From NCBI GenBank assembly GCA_028280575.1, contig JANQLN010000017.1, forward strand, positions 1 through 33,107: a stretch of 33,107 nucleotides of DNA, given 5' to 3'. This DNA is from Clostridia bacterium. Its GTDB lineage: Bacteria > Bacillota > Clostridia > Acetivibrionales > STF1-152. Below are positions 15,875-24,640 of this stretch, piece by piece (positions within the stretch are counted from its first letter, which is position 1; each line of letters begins with the position of its first letter). The position numbers were made by a program, and so were the translations under genes. Under the pieces are notes generated by a model, which saw only the letters and a list, made by a program, of their open reading frames with translations, did not search any database and was not told the DNA's origin.

Positions 15875-16735
15875 ATGAGTGAATTGTTTGACCCAGGTTT
15901 TTTAAGCAGAATACAAAAGCTTGTCCTGTCAATGGGGATTACCGTGTCGGGCAGTATGTCCGGCAACCGTAAGTCAAGGAGTAAGGGTATGTCCGTTGAA
16001 TTTTCCGATTTCAGGGAGTATACCGAGGGAGATGATTTCAGGAGAATTGACTGGAATGCATACGGACGATTTGAAAAGCTTTTTGTCAAGCTCTTTATGG
16101 AAGAGAAGGAAGCGCCGGTCAGTATTTTTCTGGATACAAGCAGCTCAATGAATTGGGGTATGCCCAATAAAAGCTATTCGTCAAGAAGGCTTGCCGCAGC
16201 CCTTTCATTTATGGCTTTGTCCAATTATGACAGGCTGTCCCTTTACTGTATTACAGACTGTAATGCAAGCTCTTTGGTCTCCTTAAGAGGCACCCATGCT
16301 TTTCATAGCATATTGAATCTGCTTGAGAATGTAAAATATGACGGTACCACCGATATAAAAAAGGGGATAGAAAACAGTTCAATAAAGGCAAACAGGGGTA
16401 TAACCATAATTATATCGGACTTTTTTTCCACCGGCTCAGTTATGGATACAATAAAGTATTTAAAATATTATAAACAGGATGTTTATATATGTCATACCCT
16501 CTCACCGCAGGAATTAAGCCCTGATCTGAATTCAGGGTGCAGGGTTGTGGATTGCGAGACAGGCAGGTACAAGGACCTGGTTGTCTCAAAGGAGCTCCTT
16601 AAGGCCTATGGAAAGGCTCTAAAATATTTTGTGGAAAAGATGGAAAGCGACTGCTTTAGCCAATCGGCATCATATGTTCTTTTTGATACGTCTTTCGATG
16701 TTGAACAAATTATTAAAAAGGTGGTGGGAGCATGA
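15875..16735 (+). CDS. DUF58 domain protein
   Basis: The 286-residue protein has the DUF58 signature FSDFREYTEGDDFRRIDW followed by an aromatic/Arg segment (residues about 42-65). A VWA-like fold follows with a metal-site motif DTSSSMNWG at Asp87. DUF58 proteins are conserved partners of MoxR ATPases; their biochemical role is not settled. No membrane segment is visible, so it should be cytoplasmic. The true start is ATG 15875 after GGGGAG. A longer frame from TTG 15821 begins inside the palindromic repeat and is rejected. The stop overlaps the next ATG by 4 nt. Confidence 0.93.
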   Translation: MSELFDPGFLSRIQKLVLSMGITVSGSMSGNRKSRSKGMSVEFSDFREYTEGDDFRRIDWNAYGRFEKLFVKLFMEEKEAPVSIFLDTSSSMNWGMPNKSYSSRRLAAALSFMALSNYDRLSLYCITDCNASSLVSLRGTHAFHSILNLLENVKYDGTTDIKKGIENSSIKANRGITIIISDFFSTGSVMDTIKYLKYYKQDVYICHTLSPQELSPDLNSGCRVVDCETGRYKDLVVSKELLKAYGKALKYFVEKMESDCFSQSASYVLFDTSFDVEQIIKKVVGA

Positions 16736-18534
16736 GCTTTTATTCACCCCTTGCATTCATTATGGGTTTTACAATACCGGCCGTTATACTGCTGTATATG
16801 CTAAAGCAGCGTTTCGAGGAAACAAGCGTATCCAGTATATATCTATGGCAGCAGGCATTAAATAACATTGAAGCCAACGCGCCCTGGCAAAAGCTTAAGA
16901 GAAGCTTACTCATGCTCCTTCAGATTACTGCAATGCTTCTTTTTATAATGGCATTGGCCAATCCATATATCAGGGGACTTTCTACAAAAACATCAAATCT
17001 CATAATAGCTATTGATACTTCCATGAGCATGCAGGCAGCGGATACAAAACCAAGCAGATTTCACGAAGCTAAAAAAAGAGCGGCTTCCATTGTTTCAAAT
17101 ATGAAACCCGGTTCTAAAGTGACACTGGTTGCAATGGGTGCAAACAATACGGTTTATGAGAGCTTGAATACTGATAAAAACAGTTTGCAGGATAAAATAA
17201 ACTCCCTTGAAGTAACAAATGCTGCCGGTAATATTGAAGAAGCGGCAGCCCTTTTAAGTTCCTTAAGCGGCCAATTCCCCAATACGAAAACTTATGTAAT
17301 AGGGGATACTCCTTTGGAAACTGCACTTGACGGATATGAATTCATCAATGTAGGTAACAACGGCGACAATTACGCATTGGTCCATCAAGCACATGTGTTT
17401 ACGCCAGACGGAATAACGGCTCTTACAAGACTTGGCAGCTTCAGCAGCCAGGATAGCCGGCTAAATGTCAGTCTTTATGTTGACGGGCAGATTTTTGATT
17501 CACAGCGGGTTCAAACGGGGCCTGGGGAATTCGTTAACATATATTGGGATAACATTCCTCAATATGCTTCATTGCTGGAATGCAGATTGGAAAGTACCGA
17601 TAGCCTTAATACGGATAATATTATATATGATGTTATTACAAGGTCATACGATAAGAAAGCCGTACTTGTAACGGACAGGAATATATTTCTTGAAAAAGCT
17701 TTTTCACTTGTAAAAGGCTTAAAGCTTTATAAAAGCAGCTATGAGGATGTTCCCTTGCTGTCCGGTTATGACCTTTACGTTTATGACGGCATGGTTCCTG
17801 AAAAACTGCCGGACGGCAATGTAATAATACTGAATCCTCACAGAAATGATCTATTCGGCATAATCGGCAAGGTTAAGCACCCTGGCCTTTACAAACCGGA
17901 GCATGAGCTTTTTAAGCATATTAAAGAATTTCCTTTTACAATTGGAACTGCTTCTGTTTTAGATGTTCCATCCTGGGGTGAGGAGATGCTGAATTCCGAT
18001 AAGGGGGCAATTATATTTGGAGGTATACATGAAAACAGGAGAATCATTGTATTCGGATTTGATGTGCATGATTCCAATATTGTGTTAAAACCGGCTTTTC
18101 CCATATTGATTTCAGACATTGCCGGGTGGCTCCTGCCGGATAGGGTGTTGGACCTGGACAGGGCTTATCCCCACCAGGCAGTTGAGCTTAATTTGAATCC
18201 TGTTACCAGTAAGGCTTATGTATACAGTCCTTCAGGCGTTAAAACCCAAATTGCACCGCCTTTTCCTTCAGGAGCTTTTGAAAAGACATATGAAACAGGA
18301 GTGTATAAACTGGTACAGGAAGCTGAAGGGGTTTTGGCCGAGAATTATTTTACTGTTAATTGTCCTCAAGCCGAGTCTGATTTAAAGCTTAAGCTATATA
18401 AAACAAATGATGAGGTTTCCAATACTTCCCATACGCCTGACGGTTCGGAAGGTATGCCTCTGATTAATATATTACTGTGGACCGCGTTACCAATATTACT
18501 GATTGAATGGTGGGTATATTCAAATGCTGTTTAA
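16732..18534 (+). CDS. BatA-like membrane protein with a von Willebrand factor A domain
   Basis: The 600-residue protein begins with the BatA-type N-terminus: a membrane helix (about 4-23), the loop LKQRFEETSVSSIYLWQQ, and a second helix (about 55-76). A VWA domain follows with the metal-ion site IDTSMSMQAAD at Asp95. Residues about 300-400 form an alpha/beta region (AVLVTDRNIFLEKAF, then GNVIILNP) that looks like a degenerate amidotransferase-like module. A C-terminal helix (about 577-595) returns to the membrane. VWA domains bind partners through the metal site and are thought to be remodelled by MoxR. The function is unknown. It overlaps both neighbouring genes. Confidence 0.88.
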   Translation: MSFYSPLAFIMGFTIPAVILLYMLKQRFEETSVSSIYLWQQALNNIEANAPWQKLKRSLLMLLQITAMLLFIMALANPYIRGLSTKTSNLIIAIDTSMSMQAADTKPSRFHEAKKRAASIVSNMKPGSKVTLVAMGANNTVYESLNTDKNSLQDKINSLEVTNAAGNIEEAAALLSSLSGQFPNTKTYVIGDTPLETALDGYEFINVGNNGDNYALVHQAHVFTPDGITALTRLGSFSSQDSRLNVSLYVDGQIFDSQRVQTGPGEFVNIYWDNIPQYASLLECRLESTDSLNTDNIIYDVITRSYDKKAVLVTDRNIFLEKAFSLVKGLKLYKSSYEDVPLLSGYDLYVYDGMVPEKLPDGNVIILNPHRNDLFGIIGKVKHPGLYKPEHELFKHIKEFPFTIGTASVLDVPSWGEEMLNSDKGAIIFGGIHENRRIIVFGFDVHDSNIVLKPAFPILISDIAGWLLPDRVLDLDRAYPHQAVELNLNPVTSKAYVYSPSGVKTQIAPPFPSGAFEKTYETGVYKLVQEAEGVLAENYFTVNCPQAESDLKLKLYKTNDEVSNTSHTPDGSEGMPLINILLWTALPILLIEWWVYSNAV

Positions 18535-21292
18535 TTTTAACAGGCCGATAATATTACTTGTGATTCCCCTGCTTTTAGCATTTTCATGGCTTACTTTTAG
18601 AAGGGCAAGGCTTAAAACCTATCGGAGGAATATGATCCTTACACTCAGAGGGATTGTGATTATTCTTATAGTGTCTTCCCTGGCAGGGACGGGAATTAAA
18701 AAAGTTTCGGGCACATCAACAACTGTTTTTGCTGTTGACGGTTCTGCCAGCATTGAAAAGATGGAATATGATATAAATGGGTTTATTAAAAATGCAATTG
18801 ACACAATGGATAAAAAGGAAGAAGCAGGCGTTATCAGGTTTGGCTTTAATAGTGCCGTGGAAGTGCTTCCTTCGGCAAATCCGCTTTTTTCATCTCTTCA
18901 GTCCCGTATAAATGACAGCTTTACAAATATTGAAAACGGACTTAAGTTTGCCGGTTCGCTTGTGCCGGCTTCCGATAGGAAGAGGATTGTACTGGTCACC
19001 GACGGAAGGGAAAATACAGGTGATGCAGTGGCCCAGGCTAAGATAATGAGAAGGAACGGATTTATTGTCGATGTTTTCCCTTTATCAGAACCGGTTTACA
19101 GGGATGTTCAGGTAAAGGATATTGAAGTGCCTTCAAATGTACATAGCAAGCAAACCTTTGAAATAAGCGTTTCTATTTATAGTACCCATAAGACCAGTGC
19201 TGTTCTGGAGCTTTTTACCAACAGGCAGCTTTCGGCGGTAAAGGAGATAGAGCTTTTAGAGGGACTGAATAAATACGCCTTTATTGATTCCTCTAAAGAG
19301 GGAGGGATGGTTACATACAGTGTTTCCGTAAAAAGCGGAGAGGATGAAATCCCGCAGAATAATAAAATGTCCACATTTACTTATGTAGAGGATATTCCCC
19401 GAATACTTCTTGTGCATGACGAATACAATGACGGGGAGGAATTGATAAAGATCCTCGAAAATGATGTAAAGGTTGATGTGAACAGGCCCGAAGCAGCTCC
19501 TTCCGGTCTTGAAGAGCTGCAAAGGTATGACGCTTTTATTCTTACAAATGTTTCTATAGAAAAACTTGGCGAGCCATTTCTTGAAAACCTTGAAAAGGTC
19601 GTAAGGCTCCAGGGAAAGGGACTTCTTGTTACAGGAGGGGACAACAGCTACGGACCGGGAGGATATTATCAGACAATACTGGAAGATATTCTTCCTGTAA
19701 ATATGGATATAAAGCCTAAGGAAGAAGAACCAAACCTAGGGCTTATACTGGTTATTGACAAGTCGGGCAGCATGGGAGCAGGACAGTATGGTATATCAAA
19801 GGTTGAGCTTGCAAAGGAAGCGGCAATAAGGTCCTGTGAGATACTTAAGGATAAGGATATGATCGGAGTAATAGCATTTGACGGAGCAGTCAAATGGGTT
19901 GTAAAAACGCAGTATGCAACGAATAAGGAAGCAATTGTGAACGCAATAGGCTCAATCAGGGCCGACGGCGGAACACAAATTCTTCCCCCTCTTAAGGAAG
20001 CATACCTGTCTCTAAAGGATGCGGACACCAAACTGAAACATATTATATTGTTAACAGACGGCCAGGCTGAAAAAACAGGATACTTAGAGCTCATTGATGG
20101 TATAGCAGACGCGGGCATAAGCATTTCTACGGTAGCGGTAGGAAGAGAGGCGGACACTGAGCTTCTTGCGGCACTCGCCTGGGGGGGTAACGGCAGATAC
20201 TATATGACCGATGAATTTGCGGACATCCCGAAGATATTTGCAAAGGAAACCTTCCTTGCGGGTAAAACCTATTTTAACAACAGGATTTTCACACCAAGCC
20301 TTAAAAATTATTCGGAAATCCTTGCAGGGATAGAGGCTGTTCCTACCCTGGAAGGATATGTGGCATCAACTCCCAAAAAAACCTCTACCGTGATATTTGA
20401 AAGTGATATGGGAGACCCGCTGCTTTCGGTATGGCAATACGGGCTTGGCCGGACAGCGGCATGGACTTCCGATATTAAAGGGATGTGGACTTCGTCATGG
20501 ATGCTGTGGGAGCAATCTCCACGTTTTTGGAAAAACCTTGTATCCTACCTCCTGCAGGACAGGGAGGTAATGAAATATAGTGTTGAAGGAAGTTTTGCCG
20601 AAGGCAGAGGACGTGTGGAATTGAAGCTTCCTGAAAGTGATTTTTTTAAGGGGGATGTAGATGCCGTACTGGCAGGACCTGAAGGGCCGGAATTTAACAT
20701 GGAGCTGCAGCCGGTTGAACCGGGGCTTTACAGGGGAGAATTTGACCCGGGAGGGTCCGGCGTATATGTTGCGAATATTTCTCTTCATGAAGATGGCGAG
20801 AGTAAGGAAGAACTGTCCACAGGCATCAGGATACCCTATTCTCCTGAATATGATATAAGTGAAAAAAACAATACAGGCTTTTTAGAAAAAATTGCCGCTG
20901 CTGGGGGCGGAAGAATAATAAGCAGTGCGGCTGATGTATTTTCAGGTGAACTTGAAGAAGTTACTGCAATTAATGATATAACGGATTTGCTTTTAATTAT
21001 TGCAATTTTGCTATACCTGGTTGAAATTGCAATAAGGCGTTTGAACATACCGTTTGAAAGGTTTTTCGGATATGCAAAAACTGTTTCGTACAATGCAGGC
21101 AAATATACAAAGCAGGTATTGGACATAAATTTCAAAAGACTTGAAGCAGATAAAACAAAAAATGTAAATTTAAAAAATATTGAAAATGATAGCAAAAAGG
21201 AAAAAAATAAGAAGGTTCTAAACAACATTAAGAAGGATGAGGATTCACATATTTCAGCTTTGCTTGAAAAAATGAAAAAAAGGAAACACTAG
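18524..21292 (+). CDS. Large membrane protein with two VWA domains and an amidotransferase-like domain
   Basis: In this 922-residue protein two N-terminal helices (about 5-24 and 38-57) precede a first VWA domain with a relaxed metal site (VDGSAS, Asp72). An Ig-like segment follows. Next is an alpha/beta region like the amidotransferase-like domains of such proteins (RILLVHDEYNDGEEL to GLLVTGGDNSYGPGGY, about 290-380), without a visible catalytic Cys-His pair. A second VWA domain has a perfect site, IDKSGSMG at Asp412, with DGGTQI further on. Another beta region leads to a C-terminal helix (about 822-840) and a very Lys-rich cytoplasmic tail of about 80 residues. ATG 18524 follows GGTGGG and overlaps the previous gene by 11 nt. 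Confidence 0.86.
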   Translation: MLFNFNRPIILLVIPLLLAFSWLTFRRARLKTYRRNMILTLRGIVIILIVSSLAGTGIKKVSGTSTTVFAVDGSASIEKMEYDINGFIKNAIDTMDKKEEAGVIRFGFNSAVEVLPSANPLFSSLQSRINDSFTNIENGLKFAGSLVPASDRKRIVLVTDGRENTGDAVAQAKIMRRNGFIVDVFPLSEPVYRDVQVKDIEVPSNVHSKQTFEISVSIYSTHKTSAVLELFTNRQLSAVKEIELLEGLNKYAFIDSSKEGGMVTYSVSVKSGEDEIPQNNKMSTFTYVEDIPRILLVHDEYNDGEELIKILENDVKVDVNRPEAAPSGLEELQRYDAFILTNVSIEKLGEPFLENLEKVVRLQGKGLLVTGGDNSYGPGGYYQTILEDILPVNMDIKPKEEEPNLGLILVIDKSGSMGAGQYGISKVELAKEAAIRSCEILKDKDMIGVIAFDGAVKWVVKTQYATNKEAIVNAIGSIRADGGTQILPPLKEAYLSLKDADTKLKHIILLTDGQAEKTGYLELIDGIADAGISISTVAVGREADTELLAALAWGGNGRYYMTDEFADIPKIFAKETFLAGKTYFNNRIFTPSLKNYSEILAGIEAVPTLEGYVASTPKKTSTVIFESDMGDPLLSVWQYGLGRTAAWTSDIKGMWTSSWMLWEQSPRFWKNLVSYLLQDREVMKYSVEGSFAEGRGRVELKLPESDFFKGDVDAVLAGPEGPEFNMELQPVEPGLYRGEFDPGGSGVYVANISLHEDGESKEELSTGIRIPYSPEYDISEKNNTGFLEKIAAAGGGRIISSAADVFSGELEEVTAINDITDLLLIIAILLYLVEIAIRRLNIPFERFFGYAKTVSYNAGKYTKQVLDINFKRLEADKTKNVNLKNIENDSKKEKNKKVLNNIKKDEDSHISALLEKMKKRKH

Positions 21293-21323
21293 CTATTATA
21301 TATTGAAATCAGGAGGCAGTATA

Positions 21324-21803
21324 ATGAGGTATCAGGTTAAACAAAAAATTTTTTCCATAGGTGAAAGCTTTACAATCAAGGATGAAAATGGCACAGATAT
21401 TTACAAGGCAAAGGGGCAGATACTCTCAATAGGCAAAAAGCTTAGACTCTTTGATATGGCAGATAATGAGCTGTGCTATATTGGGCAGAAACTTTTTAAG
21501 CTATTACCGGAATATGATATTTATATTAATGGCCGGCATGTTGCAAATGTCAAGAAAAAGCTTGCGTTTTTCAAAAATGACTTTGTCATAAAGAGTACGG
21601 AAGGGGAGTATTATGTTGAGGGCGATATATTTGCCCTTGAATTTAATATAGTCAAAGATGGGGTAACAGCAGCATATGTATCAAAACAGTTTTTTTCATT
21701 TTCGGATAAATATGGTGTAGATATTGCAGACGACCAGGATCAAATTATCAATCTGGCCCTGGTAATAGTAATTGATATGGCATGCCATGATAATGACCAT
21801 TAG
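21324..21803 (+). CDS. LURP-one-related (tubby-like) protein
   Basis: The 159-residue protein is almost all beta strands and begins RYQVKQKIFSIGESFTIKDE. It then shows repeated strand-turn units (ADNELCYIGQKLFKLLPEYD, NVKKKLAFFKNDFVI) and ends with a hydrophobic strand/helix and an Asp/His tail. This is the LURP-one/YxjI family, a 12-stranded barrel around a central helix, related to the tubby C-terminal domain. Bacterial members have no proven function; membrane phosphoinositide-like binding is suggested only by analogy. The start is ATG 21324 after AGGAGG; an earlier TTG is rejected. It lies 31 nt after the double-VWA gene and is probably the last gene of the cluster. Confidence 0.85.
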   Translation: MRYQVKQKIFSIGESFTIKDENGTDIYKAKGQILSIGKKLRLFDMADNELCYIGQKLFKLLPEYDIYINGRHVANVKKKLAFFKNDFVIKSTEGEYYVEGDIFALEFNIVKDGVTAAYVSKQFFSFSDKYGVDIADDQDQIINLALVIVIDMACHDNDH

Positions 21804-21863
21804 CTCCTTTACATATTTTTAATTCATTTTTTCGCTGTGGTACTATACGGCATTTAATAATTG

Positions 21864-21872
21864 TGATACAAT
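21864..21872 (+). promoter_or_regulatory. Extended -10 promoter of the iclR operon
   Basis: TGATACAAT gives an extended -10 (TACAAT at 21867-21872). No strong -35 is seen. Transcription would begin near 21879, immediately before the palindrome at 21885-21901. Confidence 0.5.
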
Positions 21873-21884
21873 ATATAAAACGAT

Positions 21885-21901
21885 GTTTCATAATATGAAA
21901 C
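21885..21901. promoter_or_regulatory. Probable IclR/KdgR-type operator
   Basis: GTTTCATAATATGAAAC is a perfect palindrome with 8-bp arms around one central base. It lies just downstream of the predicted start of transcription and ends 14 nt before the regulator's ATG. TTTCA/TGAAA half-sites are typical of IclR-family regulators of keto-deoxy sugar use. Autoregulation is inferred. Confidence 0.65.
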
Positions 21902-21915
21902 AACGAGGTGTGAAG

Positions 21916-22689
21916 ATGGCAAACAATACAGTGCAAACTTTGGACAGGGCACTGGATATAATAGAGCTTCTGTCGCTGGAAAAAGAGGGTCTGGGTGTAA
22001 CGGAAATAGGTGAAAGAGCCGGACTTCATAAAAGTACTGTTCACAGGCTTCTTAATTCCCTTGCGGAAAGAGGATATATTGAAAAGCAATTAAAATCAGA
22101 CAGCTATAAGCTTGGACTTAAATTTATAGAAGTGAGCAGCCTTTTTCTTAACCATCTTGAGCTGAAAACCGAAGCACTGCCTTATTTGAGAACGCTTGCG
22201 GGTAAAACGGGACAGCCGGTTCATCTTGCCATATTAAGGGATGATGAGGCAGTGTATATAGAAAAAGTTGATGTGCGAAACAGCATCAGGATGTACTCAC
22301 AAATAGGAAGGCGTGTACCGCTTCACTGCTCGGCTATAGGTAAATGCCTGGTTTTTGGCCTCAGTAAAAAAGAGACGAACAATATAATTGATAAAATGGT
22401 CTTTAAAAAGTATACCGGAAACACTATCCTTGACAAAAGCAAATACATTAACGAATTGTCCTTTGTTGCTGAAAATGGCTGGGCCGCTGATAATGAGGAG
22501 CATGAGAAAAATATAAGATGCATTGCAGCACCTGTATATGATTATACGGGAGAAGTAATAGCTGCTGTCAGTACATCGGGAGATAAGAGCATAATATCAA
22601 TCCATAAGGATGAACAAATATCCCGGGCTGTAATGGAAACGGCAGGGGATATCTCAAAAAGAATGGGCTATTTCAAGATAGAAAAGTAA
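21916..22689 (+). CDS. kdgR: IclR-family transcriptional regulator
   Basis: The 257-residue protein has an N-terminal winged helix-turn-helix (about residues 5-65, GVTEIGERAGLHKSTVHRLL) and a C-terminal IclR ligand-binding domain. That domain is recognised by YIEKVDVRNSIRMYSQIGRRVPLHCSAIGKCL and IRCIAAPVYDYTGEVIAAVS. The following KDPG aldolase and sugar kinase genes make a KdgR-like role, sensing 2-keto-3-deoxygluconate or a related acid, likely but unproven; the gene symbol rests on this context. ATG 21916 follows a GAGGTG site. A longer frame from ATG 21883 would put the operator inside the coding region and lacks a ribosome binding site. Confidence 0.88.
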   Translation: MANNTVQTLDRALDIIELLSLEKEGLGVTEIGERAGLHKSTVHRLLNSLAERGYIEKQLKSDSYKLGLKFIEVSSLFLNHLELKTEALPYLRTLAGKTGQPVHLAILRDDEAVYIEKVDVRNSIRMYSQIGRRVPLHCSAIGKCLVFGLSKKETNNIIDKMVFKKYTGNTILDKSKYINELSFVAENGWAADNEEHEKNIRCIAAPVYDYTGEVIAAVSTSGDKSIISIHKDEQISRAVMETAGDISKRMGYFKIEK

Positions 22690-22719
22690 TTTAAATTTAT
22701 TCAAAGCTATAAATAAAGG

Positions 22720-22739
22720 TGCTTCATATTATTGAAGCA
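22720..22739. promoter_or_regulatory. Second candidate operator ahead of the KDPG aldolase gene
   Basis: TGCTTCA (22720-22726) and TGAAGCA (22733-22739) form perfect 7-bp arms around TATTAT. The arrangement TTCA-AT-rich-TGAA resembles the palindrome before iclR. A simple mRNA hairpin is the alternative. Confidence 0.45.
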
Positions 22740-22762
22740 GATGAAGGGGGTAGTAATCTATT

Positions 22763-23407
22763 ATGAAAAAAGAAAAAGTTATTACAAGGATCAAGGAAAA
22801 AGGACTGGTGGCAGTTATCAGGGCAGAAAGCCTGGAGCAGGCTTATAAAATTACCGGAGCATGCATTAAGGGCGGAGTGGCAGCAATAGAAATTACATTT
22901 ACAGTACCTGGCGCCCACAGGGTTATTGAGGATTTGGCCGCCAAATACAACAGCGGTGAAATAATAATTGGAGCAGGAACGGTACTGGACTCTGAAACCG
23001 CACGTACGGCAATTTTGGCAGGAGCACAGTACATAGTCAGCCCTTGCCTGGATGTCAATACGGTCAAGCTTTGCAACAGGTACCAGATAGCATGCATGCC
23101 GGGGGCAATGACAATAAAGGAAGTTGTTGAATGTATGGAAGCGGGAGCAGATATTGTCAAGATATTTCCCGGAGATGCTTTTGGCCCTAAAATAATCAAA
23201 GCTGTAAAGGGGCCGATTCCTCAGGCCGAATTGATGCCTACCGGCGGGGTAGATGTTAATAATGTTGAACAATGGATAAAAGCGGGAGCGGCAGCAGTAG
23301 GTGCCGGCTCAAGCTTGACTAAGGGTGCTAAAAACGGAGATTATGAATTGATTACCAGAACGGCTGAGGAATTTATTGAAAAGATAAAACTGGCAAGAAA
23401 GAAATAA
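22763..23407 (+). CDS. eda: 2-keto-3-deoxy-6-phosphogluconate (KDPG) aldolase
   Basis: The 214-residue protein has the full length and motifs of KDPG/KHG aldolases: GLVAVIRAES, EITFTVPGA with the catalytic Glu43, GAGTVLD, VSPCLDVNTV, MPGAMTIKEV, and the Schiff-base lysine Lys133 in IVKIFPGDAFGP. A phosphate-binding LMPTGGVDVNN loop follows. It cleaves KDPG to pyruvate and glyceraldehyde 3-phosphate, the last step of the 2-keto-3-deoxygluconate pathway used for uronic acids. The kinase that would supply KDPG is encoded next, 45 nt downstream. The ATG follows AAGGGGG at a rather long spacing. Confidence 0.95.
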   Translation: MKKEKVITRIKEKGLVAVIRAESLEQAYKITGACIKGGVAAIEITFTVPGAHRVIEDLAAKYNSGEIIIGAGTVLDSETARTAILAGAQYIVSPCLDVNTVKLCNRYQIACMPGAMTIKEVVECMEAGADIVKIFPGDAFGPKIIKAVKGPIPQAELMPTGGVDVNNVEQWIKAGAAAVGAGSSLTKGAKNGDYELITRTAEEFIEKIKLARKK

Positions 23408-23452
23408 TATACGCAGAATAATTACTATTTTGCAAAATGGAGGCGGATAAGA

Positions 23453-24553
23453 GTGAGTGTTGTAGATATTAAAACAAAAGAGGAATGCAAATACGACTGT
23501 ATTTCCCTTGGAGAAATCATGCTGAGATTTGACCCGGGAGAAGGCAGGATAAAAAATGCAAGGCAGTTTCGCGTATGGGAAGGTGGAGGAGAATATAACG
23601 TTTCCCGGGGACTGAAAAAATGTTTTGGTATGGATACGGCCGTTGTTACGTCTTTTGCAGATAATGAAGTAGGAAGGCTTTTGGAAGATTTTATCATGCA
23701 GGGTGGAGTTGATGTGTCTCATATTAAATGGGCAGCCTATGACGGAATCGGACGGAGTGTAAGGAACGGCTTGAATTTTACCGAAAGAGGATTTGGTATA
23801 CGCGGGGCACTGGGAGTTTCGGACAGGGCAAATACGGCTGCCTCAAGGCTTGCAAAAGGTGATATTGACTGGGAGTATATATTTGGGAGACTGGGCAGCA
23901 GATGGTTTCACACAGGTGGCATTTTTGCAGCTTTATCCGAGACTACGCCGGAAGTCGTACTGGAGGCTGTTAGAGCTGCTAAAAAATACGGAACTGTTGT
24001 TTCATATGATTTGAATTACAGGCCGTCTCTATGGAATTTCATTGGCGGAAGGAAAAAGGCACGGGAGGTAAACAGGGAGCTTGCGAAATATGTTGATGTG
24101 ATGATTGGAAATGAAGAAGATTTTACCGCATGCCTCGGATATGAAATTGAGGGAAATGATGAAAAGCTTAAAAGACTTGATATAGAAGGTTATAAAGACA
24201 TGATAGAAAGGGCTGCTTCAGATTACTCCAATTTTAGAGTGGTTGCTACAACCTTGAGGACTGTAAAAACAGCAACAGTAAATGACTGGGGTGCAATTTG
24301 CTGGGCCAACGGAAATTTCCATGAAGCCCCGCTGAGAGAAAACATGGAAATTATGGACAGGGTTGGCGGAGGAGACAGCTTTGCATCGGGACTTATATAT
24401 GGACTTATTTCAACCGGAAATCCTCAAAAAGCCGTAAACTATGGAGCAGCCCACGGAGCATTGGCTATGACTACACCAGGGGATACTTCAATGGCAAATG
24501 CCGCGGAGGTTGAAAGAATAATGGAAGGCGGAAGTGCCAGGGTTATAAGATAA
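23453..24553 (+). CDS. kdgK: PfkB-family sugar kinase, probable 2-keto-3-deoxygluconate kinase
   Basis: The 366-residue protein is a ribokinase/PfkB carbohydrate kinase. It shows the N-terminal LGEIMLRFDPGEGR, the substrate-site GGGEYNVSRGL, VVSYDLNYRPSLW, and PfkB signature 2, MDRVGGGDSFASGLIYGL, with the catalytic base Asp308. DLNYRPSLW and GEIMLRF are common in KdgK-type enzymes, and the adjacent KDPG aldolase supports phosphorylation of 2-keto-3-deoxygluconate. It starts at GTG 23453, 8 nt after GGAGG. It is slightly longer than many KdgK proteins, with an insert around residues 220-250. A different keto- or aldo-sugar substrate is possible. Confidence 0.88.
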   Translation: MSVVDIKTKEECKYDCISLGEIMLRFDPGEGRIKNARQFRVWEGGGEYNVSRGLKKCFGMDTAVVTSFADNEVGRLLEDFIMQGGVDVSHIKWAAYDGIGRSVRNGLNFTERGFGIRGALGVSDRANTAASRLAKGDIDWEYIFGRLGSRWFHTGGIFAALSETTPEVVLEAVRAAKKYGTVVSYDLNYRPSLWNFIGGRKKAREVNRELAKYVDVMIGNEEDFTACLGYEIEGNDEKLKRLDIEGYKDMIERAASDYSNFRVVATTLRTVKTATVNDWGAICWANGNFHEAPLRENMEIMDRVGGGDSFASGLIYGLISTGNPQKAVNYGAAHGALAMTTPGDTSMANAAEVERIMEGGSARVIR

Positions 24554-24601
24554 AGCCATTTACTAAAAATATTTACTTGACTTTCAGTAGTTAAGAATAA
24601 T

Positions 24602-24639
24602 TTAACACTCCTTTTCATAAATGATTAAAGGGGTGTTAA
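24602..24639 (+). promoter_or_regulatory. Hairpin enclosing the ribosome binding site of the next gene
   Basis: TTAACACTCCTTT (24602-24614) pairs with AAAGGGGTGTTAA (24627-24639) in a 13-bp stem with one G-U pair. The right arm contains the AAAGGGG ribosome binding site and ends one base before the ATG at 24641. There is no T tract. It may control translation of the next gene or protect the 3' end of the kdgK message. Confidence 0.6.
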
Positions 24640-24640
24640 T

